From assembly GCF_963662255.1 (NCBI RefSeq), contig NC_085047.1:111411872-111475871 (forward strand): 64,000 nucleotides of DNA, in the 5' to 3' direction. Positions 21,601-40,780 of this stretch are shown here, one piece after another; the first letter of the stretch is position 1, and every line of letters starts with the position of its first letter. The notes beneath the pieces are model-generated. The model ran no database searches. It worked only from the letters and a program-made list of their open reading frames with translations, and was not told where the DNA came from. The position numbers and the translations under genes are program-made. This DNA is from Cinclus cinclus (taxonomy: Eukaryota > Chordata > Aves > Passeriformes > Cinclidae).

Positions 21601-24600
21601 TTGAGCTCCAGAATCCTTTATGCTTTTTTTTTCATCTGCCTTATGCTGGCAGCATATACTCATCTTGGTTTGTTGATTTGTAATCCAGTAATTGGTGTAC
21701 GTGAGTTTTTTGGTATTTTCAGTAGTTTTAGTAAGCCTGTCACAAAGTTCAGGATCTTACGTGGCAGTGTAATGTTTTACTGCTACGTGTCTCCCAGACT
21801 GCCTTTCAAAAACCAGATGGGTGTGGTTTGGAGTTGCAAATGTCCTTACGTCATTTACAGTTGATAAACCTAAAATAAGACTGTAAATTCAGTCCAAAGG
21901 CCAATATCTTATCATGGCAAATTATGGAGATAATTATTGGATGATAGGCTACCACCAATAGGTGTAGTTAATAGTACAGCAGTTGTCCTTTTATGTTGAA
22001 TTTTGTGCCTCTTAGACACTATAAAATACGTGTGAAAATGGATTTTAGGTAGAGGTTGACCTGACTCACAAGAAAAATGAAACGTTGAACTGTTAAATGT
22101 GAAACAAATGCAGGAGACTGACCCAGAGTCTCAAATCTGATGCCATTACTGCACAGGAAGAATAAACTTTGACAAATTTATTCACTCCTGCTGCAGGTAG
22201 TGCACAGTAAGGGCACTGTGGATGGAAGCCTTGTGGCAGAAAGGAGGATGAAGCTGAGGTTGTGCTCCTTTGAGTCTGCCTGCATGTGAGAGGGACTGGC
22301 ATGACATGAGCAGCCGTGTGGGAATGTGTGGAAATAAAATCAGCACGAGCTTCAAACTTTGTTTTGATGTTCCACAAAGGCTTAGTTTTTCAAGTTATCT
22401 CACAGCAAAAGAAGTTTGAAATATATTTTCAGCACACTGGCATTTATGGAGTGGTTTCCATACATTGGACAACAGCTCAGCCTCACCAGTCAGGAGTTTT
22501 TCCCTGCGAGCCACATGTACCTCAGGAGATGCCAGTTCTTCATCTGTGGCCTAAAGACAAAATCAGTATTCTCTTTCGCATGTGCAAGTGTTATTTATGT
22601 TTCCAAGCTTAAGCATAAAGGTTATCCACCTCCTGTTGCTTTCACAGGTCAGGCCACAGGTGGTCCAGAATGATGTGGTTTGCTTTTTTTGGGGTGTAAG
22701 AAAAATCTGTTACTGCAGAAAGCGATGAAAAAAAGAGCCTTTTGTACAACTGTTGACACTTTAAAATAAAGGGCTTAAAAAGATTGACATTTGGGACTGA
22801 GTTGCATGCTTCTCTTCTCCTTTTATGAATATTTGAGAATGTCTTTAAATTTGATACATTTTCAACTGTTCTTAAACTTTCTCACCTTTGTGTTTTTTCA
22901 TCCTCCCCAGACATTCCCTGCAGAGGGATAATCACTTGTTCTCTTAGTGACTGGCATGATTGAAGTGATTATTATGTGGAGATGCTTTGTGTTGGGTGGG
23001 TGGGTGATGATGGGAGGCTGTTGTGCAGCTGGCTAGAGTAGGGATGGAATGGTAACAGTGGAGAAGGTGCTGTCCTTCAGGGCTTGAGTAAATTGTGATC
23101 TGTTTTCTGTCTCTGGCATTCACCCTTGACAAAACTTTCATCTCTTACTTGGTGTTCCCTCTTACACCTTTATTCTGTCTGAGCTTTTAGTTGCCACCTC
23201 TCTGGTTGTGCCCAGCGTACTCTTTAGAATTTAATTCAGTGTCTGACTCTGCTGTGCTTGATTCGGAGATTTTTAGGTTGCTCTGCTGTTTTCCCTGTTT
23301 CCTCTCTAGGGGAATTGCTTTTTCATGGTGACAGTGTTTTGGCAGAGATTTTTCAGTGTATAGTGGAGTGTTTGTGTGTATTAAGGAAGGCAAATGAAAC
23401 GTGTGTGCACCTTTCCACATACATTTTCTAATAACAAATTCAACTCTTTGGTACCAGTACTTGAGAGAATACAGTCTTCTGTGGAAATTAGCTTTTCCTG
23501 CATTGTGAAGAGGTCTTGTTAGCTGTGGTTGACATATTGGTGTATTCTGTCAATTCAGAGATCTATGATCAGGCCATTGAGTGCTTTGAAGGTGAATTTA
23601 TCACGTAAACAAAGATAGATTACATTAGTGACCGTAAAATGGGAGGCAAGGGTGTGTCCTGTTCATCCAAAACCTTAAAAAGGAAGACAGTCGACATTTT
23701 AGTGTTAAGGAACTGTCCTTTCAGTGGAAACTTCTTAGTGACTTTATGGCTTTGGGTCACAATTTTTGTGGTTTTTTGCAGTATCAAGTTAGTTGCATTT
23801 TGGAAACTATATTGCCTGTAAAACCGCTGAAGTTCATTCTAGGGTTTGGCATTAATGTGTAATGGAAATTGATGGCTGCCACTGTAAATAATGTCAGAAT
23901 TGATTGTTCATCTAAATGCCCAAGTCATGACAGCTTTAGCTGAAGAGAGAGCTTAGGAGAACACCTTTTGTGGAGTGAGTTCTGTGGAATATGGCATGTT
24001 CATCAAAAGAAAACCTTCTCAAGAAATGTCTGATAGGTAGAATTTCAGTTATTTCTAGCATCATTTAACTTTAAATGTGAATGTTACAGGAATGTATTAT
24101 AAGGGACTCTGAATTCAGAGGTGTTTGGTTTATGAACCAAATTCACATCCTGGTTTATGAATGGTTCCAGCAGAACTTCCTGATGTTCAGTGCTGATCCT
24201 CACACATCTTTTGGGGTACTCTGCCCATTTCAAATTTCTGGTGATGGATTTCACACCTCAGTGGGTCTATAAAATCCTTTTTAACAGTTTTATTGTTGTT
24301 TTAAATTTTATTTTCTCTCTGGTTCTGAGAGATGAGAAGTGGTAGTACTTAGAGATGCTGATTTAGTCATTCCGAAAGGTTGTGTGGGTGCAACACAAGG
24401 TAAATGCTGGGTTAAGGATTTGGGTTCCACACAGTGGAATCCACATTGTGCAGTTTTTTAGTCTACAAATAGAGATTCTAAGAGACAAATGGCCATTAGC
24501 TATTTTCTGTTTGGCACTGGTACATGTAATGAATAGTCTAAGGTTCATGAATTGTGTGTAAACTTTTAATTAAAAGAAGTTCACAAGGTTAACCTTTAGA

Positions 24601-27600
24601 AACGAGTATGTTCAGGATGTGCATTGCTTTTCCTAAAGTGCAGTGACACATTTCTAAGGCAGTTTTCAAATTAACTCATACAGTTCTATAGTTAATGATG
24701 TTTTGAAGATGAGGAAGCTAGTTTTTAATTTATTTCATAATTTTTAACATTTGCTGTTAAAGTTGATATGCACTACAACTTTAACATTTATTTTTTTTTT
24801 TTTATAATTAGAGTTACATTTTAAAGAGTTAGGTGTGACTTTTTGAATTGGTGGCTTCTGATCCACAAGTATTGGAGTACTGTGCTTTAAGTAGTCAGGG
24901 TATGTGGTGAGTGAAAGGCCCAGAAGAAGGGGGTATTGTACTTTTCCCAGCTGGGCATTGTATAAAAGATTCTTTGCAGATCCTTCTGTTGGAAGGAACA
25001 TCATCATCATGATGGAACTGAGAACTCGTAATTGAGTCTGTGTTTGTAGTGTTCAGCCAAGACAGATGGTGGTGTGCCCAATCACCTCAGTCAGTACCCA
25101 CCTCTAATGGATTGCATTTTTCTTTATCCAGCTGTTTCTTTTAAATCACAAAATCCTCCTTTTCTACCCAAGGTCATACTGTAGTTGTGGATGGGGAAAG
25201 GATGGCTGGAAGAGTTCTCTGTGTAGGTGGAAGCTTATTGTCTGTCATTCTGCCTCTGTCCTGCAGAGAATCATCGTGGTCACTTCTGGCTTAAAAGTGA
25301 GGTTGACTCTGGAATCTGATACCTATGGCACTTGTGATGAGTATGGACAACTTAAGTTTAAATCTTTGTTTTAAATAAGGTGAAGCCTCGAATTTTGATC
25401 TTTGTAGATTTAGGTCCTTAGTAGATAACTTCAATGTGCTGGAGTTTCTTGTGAATTTCTAGTGCATCCCATTTCCCTTTTGTAATAGAATTGGTTTCTG
25501 ACCTTCTGCACTTACCAGGAACTTCACCCTTTGAAGCTGTCTCTGTTTTCTAGTTCAGTACTGTCCCTGCAAATACCTACAAGATGGAAAATTTGCATTA
25601 AAATTCATACATAAATGTCTTCCCACTTGGTATTTTTAAATGTCCATCTGTATATTGGATGTCGAATTTGATAGGGCTTGGGAAGTATTATTCAAGAAGA
25701 TCTTGTATTCAGGTCTAGGGAAATGTTAATGAAAACATTGTGGTGATAACCTGCATGGCTGTTCACCCTGCAGCTCCAGGAGTCTTTAGGATTTTTTGCC
25801 TGTCACAGTTGACCATCAGGTTTTGCTTACCAGAAGACTCTGCTGGCCAGTTCCCAAGCAATGTTTTGAGTGTATGGTCATTTTAGTTGGTGTTTAGTGC
25901 ACATTATGATGTAAATGCATACTAGTAGCTAAAATAAATTTGACTTGGGCTTTGTAGTGCTTAAATGTAAAATCTGCAATCTCTATGAATATACTTCCCC
26001 TACCTGTTATTGCCACATAGCAGAAATAAGACATTTATTCTTTCCTGAAATAAGGTTCACCAGCCCTGCCATTCAGAGGTGGTAGTGCTCATTAGCTGTG
26101 GACTGTATCCAGAGGATTGTATTTCTTACTTCTTTCCTCCTTGCAATTTCTTTTTGTTTAGATTGCCACATGAGGGGGGAAAACGGTGAGGGATAAGGCT
26201 TGGTGTTTGCTAGTATTGGCAGACAAAGTTTGCTGCTCTTGATGGGAATTATTGTGCTTTTCAAGGTGTTTTCTGCACATGAAGTTCTCCTACAAAACAT
26301 TTTTCTTTGCAGGCTGGTTTTCATGCACATTTGGTTATGTTCCAGTGTTGCTCATTTTTATGTATGAGCATAATTGTGTAAGCATAATTAAGCAGCCACA
26401 GAGGAGAAAATATGAATGGCTGTGGAAAAAGGAATGTGGTATGTGGACTGTAGCTATATGTGAGATTTCAGTGATGTGATGGAAAATCATTGGGATGGAC
26501 CCTTTTTCTGCACTGGCTGTGGTAACTTTAAAAGTTACCAGCATTGTGAGACTCCTTGAAATAGTGGTATTTCAGTATTTAAACCCAGGTTCATTCCATT
26601 TAGGTTTTTTTATCCTTTGTGTCTTAATGTGCCTTTACCAGTTCTGTATCTCCTGTGGTGCTGAAAATTCCACACTTCCTACCCTATTAGCATTAGTTCT
26701 TACACTTTCTTTATGAAACAGCTCCTGACCCATTTTCATTTCCATTCTTCTAAAATAAATCATCTTTTCCTTGTATTTTCAGACTAAGCTACCACTAGTA
26801 TTATTTCTGAGTACCAGGCCACCCCTAGTGCTTGAACGCTTTTGGGACTGAAATTTAGACGGGGCAGGTTTAGCAGAGCAGAGCAATTGGTGGTAGCTTT
26901 TAAATATTTTTTGTTAGTTGCCTTTATATATTGCCTGGTTTTCAAACAACATGGAAAAATAATTCTGTTTAGTCTGAAACTAAGTATAGTCACAAATGTA
27001 TGTTTGTTGTGTCAGTCTTCGTAGACATTGTCTTGTGCATATGTATGTACATTGTTCTCTATTTAATACCTCTTTTTTTCAAGCTTCTTTATTCTTTGTT
27101 TCATTGTCATTCATTTGGTGCCTGATAGGCAGTGTTACATTTCCAAAGACTTGTGTCCAGATCCAGAGAGATTTGCATAAAGAAGTTATTCAGGTCCTTT
27201 ATTCGTTAGGTAAAACAGGCAGCTATTTATGCAGATTCCAGCTTTATTTGTGAGTGGGTTTCTGTGTTTGGTTCTATTTTTATGTGCTGATTTTAATTAT
27301 ATTTCTAAAGTAATTCACCCAGTGAAAAGAAAACCAACTATTTGTTGTATCATATCTTACTTAAAATCTGTATGAAACTCTGCAGACTCCTAGATAAAGC
27401 TGGTTTAACATTTTTAGAAAAAGGTAGGTTTGTGTATCAGTGTTGGCTATCTAAATGTTCTGAAGTATGAGATGCCTCAGCTCATTTGTGATGTTCTGTG
27501 TTGGTATAGGTGAGAATTGCTAGAACAAAATCAGATTTTGTGGTATTAAATTTTAGTGTGTTGTGAACTATTATGAGCTTGAACAATTGCTAAATTAAGG

Positions 27601-30600
27601 TGCTGCAATTCTACTTGAAATAGACTTGCTGTGGTAAAAATAGCCAGAAGGATGTTCCTATAGTCTGAGATAAAAATAATGTTCCAATTGCCTATGAAAA
27701 ATCTACCAGCACTTGGAATAAGAAAGAAAGTTGCTTGTGTAGGTTTTTTTGTAAAGATTAACTTGAAGGGAATTTAAATGATTATGAAATTCCATATAAA
27801 ATTTGCCATAATCTTCGGAACCACCTGATTATGAAATATTTTTAGGGAGAGACTAGAGATGATTCTGTTTGCTAATAAATTAGAATTTCTAGAAATTATA
27901 TAGGTGTGTGTGTATGTACATAGACAGTGATATTTGTAAGTTTGGTTGTTTTTAAGAGAAATAATGAAAGGATTGCATCCTCCAGGTGGACTCAAATTTA
28001 ATGCAGAGTGATTGACCACATGAGCTCCAGTCAACAAATTTTTCATAAAATCCAGTTGATTATGGACACTGTCAGCTGCAAAGTACTAAGCTTCCTGTAT
28101 TTTATGTATGTAAACTATTTTTAATATGTAAACTATTGAGTTTGCATCTGTCTGACAGAAAACACTTGTCAAGAACATCTTGCAAGTGTTCTGTGTTCAG
28201 GGGGAGGCAAGTTAGGTTTTTTACTTTCCGCTGAAGTGTCACTTTTCTCCATTTAATCATTGATTCACATTATTCTGCTTTGTATTCTCATCTGCAGTTC
28301 TGTGCTTTTTATGAAGCAATATCCCTCAGTTTTCAATGATAACTGAGTTCATGTTAATTTTCCCTTGTAAGCTTAGCAACCTTGACCTTACTTCTGCAGC
28401 TTACTGTGTAATTTTTCATCTACCATAGACATCATTTGAACAAAAAATATTTTTTACATCTTCAGTATAATCTGGACGCACAAAAGTCTTGGATTACGGT
28501 AGTGTCTTTTAAAGAAAATTCATCTCAATTGTGACCATCAGGCTATGCATGTAGCTCATGTGTGCACCTGCTTTTCTTTATTGCCTGCATTGTTTTATTC
28601 TTGTATCCTGTTTCGTGAAGCATTCATCATAAGAAAATAAATTAGCCAAAATTAATGATAGATTTCTTGAGAAATGTTTGAGGAGGATCAGTTTCTGTTG
28701 TTCTATACTAATTGTCCCTGAAATGATAAAGACTTTGATCTTAAGTATTACTGGGAGACTAGAATAAGCTCATAACATTCCAATATGCTGTAGAACTGTT
28801 GCAAGAACAAAGTTACTGAAGAGGCCAGTTCATTTTTTTCTGCCTTGAGGCCCAAATGTTTTGGGGTCTGAGCATATTTGAATCCAGCAAGCTGTGCTTT
28901 CAGCACTCTTACTGAGGCTTCTGATATAGTGGAGTCCATACATGGAATACAAGGAGAGTAAATGTGTGAAATTGAGAGAGAAATTTCATAACAGAATATG
29001 AGCGTCACAAAGACAGAGCATATAAAGAAGCTTTGAAAGCTGTAGTGGGAATTGCTATTGAATAAGAAAGTAAAGGAAGTTAAGGATATTGTGCCAATAC
29101 ATAATATGAGAGCCTTCAGTGGAGGATCTGCTGCATTAATCTAGGTTATCTTCAGTCAAATAAGAATGGTGTGCTTTTCTCTGCAGAAGTAAATGAGGTG
29201 TTCTTGTAAATCACCTACAGCTCAGAAGGTGATGTGTATCCAGCCAGCCATTCATGGGGGGAAAAATAGTTTTAACTTCTGGAGAATTCAGGCTTGTCTT
29301 TTGTTCTCTGTGCTTAGCTGAAGCGAGCCCTGCTCACACCCCTATTGCTGCAGAGCAGGAGCTGGAACTTCACCAGGAGGTTCTCTGGGCAGTAGCAAAT
29401 TGTCACTGTTGTTAGCAAATCACGTGTGCATTTTGGTGAATTGTGGCAAGGAGGAAGGAATGGGAAAATAAGCTTTTCAGTGGCTCCTCAGTGGTCCTGG
29501 GCGAGGGAGAGCGAGCCCAGCAGACACACACCTGTGCTTTCCTGGTCTGTAGGTGCCCCTCGGACTGACCAGTGGTAGGTGTGTGATTGTCACCTCAGTG
29601 CCCAGTGCTGTCTGTGTAGTTACTTTATTTTCCAGAAGGATAAAATAGAAGCTCATTAGCATTCTGTTTCTAACCATTACTGTAGCGTGTGTTTTGTTTA
29701 TCAAGAGACTGCTGATGTCTCCCTCTCCAATTTTCCTGTGGAATCTCTGTTCTCATTACCTGCTCCCAAAGCCTATCCACTTGGGTCACTGGAGGCACAA
29801 GAAAAAGAAGCAGCCAGCAACTGTTTGGTATTGTCACCCTCCCCCAGCTTATCTACATGTAAAATACTGTTTTATGTTGTGAATTGAAGGTTTTAGGAAC
29901 TTGTTGAGGCTTAGAATTTGTGATTTTATATTATATTGCCTGCATTGAAATGCTGTTTTTCTTGAGCAGTTAATTTATTGCCCAGTAAAATTCAAGTAAT
30001 TTCTTTCACTCTGTTACTGCTGGTTGTTGCCATGTTAACAACTCAGATTGCTGGCGTTTTGGTTCCCTGTAGTTGCCAGGGTTTTTTTTTTTCCCCATGT
30101 TTTAAGTAAAAATTTGCTGACTCAGTGTACTCCTCCATTTTCATATCATTAATATATTAAAGAATTAATATTTTGTCACGTTTGGCTTTTTAGCTCTGCT
30201 TAGTTTCATTTTGGTCAGTCGTGCTTGTCATGATTCAGAAAGGGTAACATCACATTATCTTCAGAAACAATCTGAACAAGCTGTACTGATATTTTTCCTT
30301 CTGTTTTAGTACAGTTGTTTAACAGTAGTTTGAGTTTGTGCTGTAAAATACAAACAGTTACAACCAATTATAATGGTAAAGTGTTTTCCTTCATATTAAT
30401 TGAAGTAGGAATAACATTGTCCTTTTAATTTATAAATCAGAGCTGTAATGCTTCAATGACACCTGTACACAGTATTTAGAATTTTGATTTATCTGTTGGA
30501 TTTATCAGTTAGATTTGTTTGGGTTGGGTATATTAATTTATTTTGTTATGTATATTATCAGATCTAGGGTCTTTGTTTCATGAAATGACATCATATTAGT

Positions 30601-33376
30601 AATGCCAAAAATGGCATTTAGTTTATGGGGTTGGTTTTGTTTGGTTGGTTCTTTTTTGTGACTGCGGGGAAGGAATGGTTTTAAAACGGGGAAAAAATAA
30701 TCCAGTTCCTTATTCATTAGAGTGACCAATAGGAACACACAAGGGTCTGGTAGTACATTTTAAAGGCTATTCTAGAATTATTTCTCCCTTTTGTGATCAG
30801 ATTGGCTAGCTTTTATGAGTTGGTAAATACACTAAGCCTTTTTCTTCAGTGTACTGTATATAAAGGTGTCCCCTAAGAATTGATAGTTGAATGTGAGCAA
30901 TCAGGATGCCCCCAGTCATTTACTATGATGTAATGGAGGGAATTTGTGTGACAATAGTGCATTATTTCAGTTGAAGGTGGCCATTGAAGCAACATGAGTA
31001 TTGTTACTTTTTTAGTGTCATCTGAGCCAGTTTCTTTTCCTGCAGCCATTCCTGCATTGGTTTCCTGCTTCTGCTCTGGTTGCCACACCGCAAAGCCAGA
31101 TGCTGGTGATTATTTTGCCAAGTTCCTAAATTCTGCAGGTTTCCCTTTTATCTTCCTGTAGCCTTGAACAAAGGGAAGGAAGTGTACGATGTTGTGTAGC
31201 AATCTTCCTTTTCATTTCAGGGTCTTTCTGGTTAATTTGTCAATACTGGCAATTCTCAAGGCTGAATCTGTAGAATGCACTTAGAGATCCATACAGTGTG
31301 GGGAAATGACAATGCTTAAAAACCTCAGGGGTTTTTAACTTCCTTAGAATTCTTAGTGTCTCAGGATAATTTAAATGGGTTGCACAAGTGGTGCCATAGG
31401 TGGCCTTTGCAGTTAAAGAACCGCTAAAATAAGATCTTTTGATTGTTCCTTCCAAGAAAACACATACAGATATGTGCAGTTGTGACCTCCCTTTTACATC
31501 CATTCAGTCAACAGAGACAAATTCCTATCTGTGCAGAAAAATACTTGTTACTTTCTAAAGATCTTTGTACATGGGTCTGGTGGGGAAGACAGTTTCTTGA
31601 CCAAAACCAAAACTGGGCAAGTCTTTGCCTGGTGACTCTGCCTTGACTACTGGGAAGAGCAAGAGCCACACAGAGACCAACCTGCTCTTCCTGCAGAGAC
31701 CCAGGGCCTGACTTGGTGTTCCTGCCAAGGAAATAATGCTTGTTTTCAGTTTCTGTTTCATCTTGTTAGAATATGCTGCAAGAATTAAAAAAAAAAAATT
31801 CAAATAGCCTTCCCGAGTAAAGTTTGCATAAATAGAAGTGTGTTGCTGGTTATGTTGCAAACCAGTTAGAGGTCAGCAGAGAGGTTTGCTTTAATGGTGT
31901 AATTGAAATTGCTTTTACAGGAACAGATAACTTACAGTTAACTGTGGCTGAAAGGGGAAGTTCTGGTGTCTTAGGCCTTGCCTTGTGCTGGCATCAGTGA
32001 GATGGCTTAGCAGTATCTTTACTTTGTGTTCCATCATAAAGGGAAAATCAGCCTTGTTGAGAATTGCTCTGAGCTGAGTGAAAGGCTTGGGCACAGGTTT
32101 TTACATCCCTACTACAGACAGTACTTCAGATATGTGTGATATGTCTTTTAATGAGGATTTACTTAAAAAGGGGCTGTGGGAACACTGATGGTCCCCAAAC
32201 ACTTAAATGTTAAAGTGTGCGTGATTTATAATTTCCCTGAACATCTGTACAGGAAAATCCTGTTACATTTGTTCATGAATTCAAGTTCTCTTGAAACACC
32301 TGTAGCCTAATTCAGGAAATAAACTACCCTGGCTTCCTCTTCAGTATTTATTGTAGGCTATCTGTTGTGGTGGCAGTTTCTGTATGCTCTGAATTGCAAA
32401 AAACAAAACACCAATTTAAGAAAATATCAAAATATGACAGTTTTCTTCAGCAGCTGCAGCATATACTGCAAATCATCAGAAAAAGGGAAGCCTATCTACA
32501 AATCAGTGTGTAACAGTAACGTTATGGGCACCATGAAAAATGTTATGATTTGTACAGATGGAGAGATGAGACCAAAAGTGGAAGCATGATGCCAAAAACA
32601 AGGTTCTGCACTATGATATATGCAGATTGGTTCAACTGGTGAACCTGATGTTAAGAGTCAGTACGTACACAAATAGTAATCTTAAGAAATGTACTTTAGA
32701 CTTGTGTGCTTTGCTTCTGATTTTAGGGATGATATTTTGTAGATTGAGAATTGACTGACTGCAAGGTGTTCATAGTGATGGGAATAAAATTAAAGGAGTA
32801 GTAGCTTTGATCCATGGTGAAAAGAATTGCAGTCCTTCCACTGCAGTTTGCTAGGGCAAAGCTTGAAGTGCATGAAGGAAAATTTCTGCAGATCTTTGAA
32901 GCAGAGACAAATACACATCTAAATTTGGTATCTTCAGAACATGGCCAAATAGCTACAGTTTGAAATAATATACTTTAAATTTATGTAAACATATTTCATG
33001 TTTTATTAAATCATTTTAATACCGCATGTACACCCACAGTTCTGTAGCAGCATAGCTTTGTTTTGATTCATCGGAGCTTTGCCTCTGAAAACACATAAAA
33101 TAAGGTTTTTCTGGGCTTGGAAGGAGGTGAAAGTATGTGATGCACCACAGTCTTTGGGTGCAAACTGCAACCCACTCAGAACAGATTAGATCAGGAATTG
33201 AGTTCTCCACAGATGTGTGTTAACTATTTCCTAACATTTCTTCATCTTATTTTTGGTGTTTCTCATTTTGGTGATTAATAAAAGTATGCTCAGAATAAAT
33301 TATAAACACAGGCAAGGCTACTGACTTAAATATTCATCTTGAGTTTTAATAAAATCTCTTAAGAAAGGTCCTCATT
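18601..33376 (+). other. KDM6A: Intron 2, long AT-rich stretch without gene
   Basis: About 14.8 kb with no recognised exon, RNA gene or clear CR1 copy. Open frames of up to 138 codons (21448-21864) begin at non-ATG codons and have no recognisable features. Poly-T/A runs are scattered (for example near 24789-24802 and 31788-31799). Old, diverged repeats below visual detection are likely. Confidence 0.6.
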
Positions 33377-33425
33377 TTACAGAATGACAGAATATGCAGA
33401 GTTGGAAGGGACCCACAGTCTTTGA
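33377..33425 (-). mobile_element. Short CR1 3' remnant, - strand
   Basis: AGAATGACAGAATATGCAGA followed by GTTGGAAGGGACCCACAG is the CR1 3' tail pattern read antisense. Fewer than 50 bp are recognisable. Confidence 0.65.
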
Positions 33426-39881
<6,456 letters not shown>

Positions 39882-40780
39882 AGAATCATAGAATCATGGA
39901 AGTTAGAAAAGGCCTTTAAGATAACTGAGTCCAGCCATTAGCTTGGCACTGCCAAAGCCACCACTGGTCTGCAACACATCTACATGTCTTTAAAATACCT
40001 CCAGGCACAGTGACTGCACCACTTCCCTGGGCAGCCTGTGCCATTGTCTGACAACCCTCTCATGAAGAAAATTTTTGAAACATCCAATCTGTATCTCTCC
40101 TGGTGCAACTTGAGGCCATTTTGTTTGTCAAGACTTGTTGCTTGGAAGCAGAGACCGGTCGACACCTGACCTCACTACAGCAGCCCTCCAGGTAGTCTGT
40201 AGAAGGCAGCAAGAATTCCCCAAGTGCCTTTTTTTTACAGGCTTAACAACCCCTGCTCCCTCAGCTGCTTCTCATCTGATTTGTGCTCCAGACCCTTCCC
40301 CAGCTCCGTTGCCCTTCTCTGGACATGCTCCAGCACCTCAATGCCCTGTTGTCCTGAGGGGCCCCAAAGTGGATGCAGAATTTGAGCTGTGGCTCACCAG
40401 TGCCCAGTACAGGGGAGCAGTCGCTGCCCTGGTCCTGCTGGCCATGCTGTTGCCGATGCAGGCCAGGTGCCATTGGCCTCTTTGGCCCTCTGGCTCATGT
40501 TCATCCAGCTGGTGACCACCACTCCAGGGCCTTTTCCACCAGCCCCTCTTCCCCAGCCTGGGGGGGTTGTTGTGACCCCAGTGCAGGACCCAGCACTTGG
40601 CCTTGTTGAACCTCAGCCCTGGATCCCCTTGTCCAGGTTGTTGATGAAGATACCAAACAAGAGTGACCCCCACACTGAGCCCTGGGGAGCACGCCTGGCC
40701 ACCGGCTGCATGTAATTCCATTTCCCACCACTTTCTGAACCTGGCCATCCAGCCAGTGTTTACCCAGCAAAGGCAGTTCT
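39882..40780 (-). mobile_element. CR1 LINE, - strand, 5' truncated (~0.9 kb)
   Basis: The left end is the CR1 3' terminus (CAGAATCATAGAATCATGGA), followed by ACTGAGTCCAGCCATTAGC, CCACTTCCCTGGGCAGCCTG and further CR1 3' UTR. Further right, the - strand encodes the end of ORF2, including FNKAKCWVLHWGHNN near 40590 and a degraded TPLYWALVSH (from a PLYSALVRPH-type motif) near 40400. The copy is truncated around 40780 and carries stops and frameshifts. It belongs to the subfamily whose 3' UTR reads 'ATCGAGTCCAACCATTA' in consensus-like copies. Confidence 0.92.

Noticed and set aside
21448..21864. 138-codon open frame, + strand
   Set aside because: Begins at GTG, no domain or conserved motif, Leu/Phe/Ser-rich as expected for a T-rich strand.
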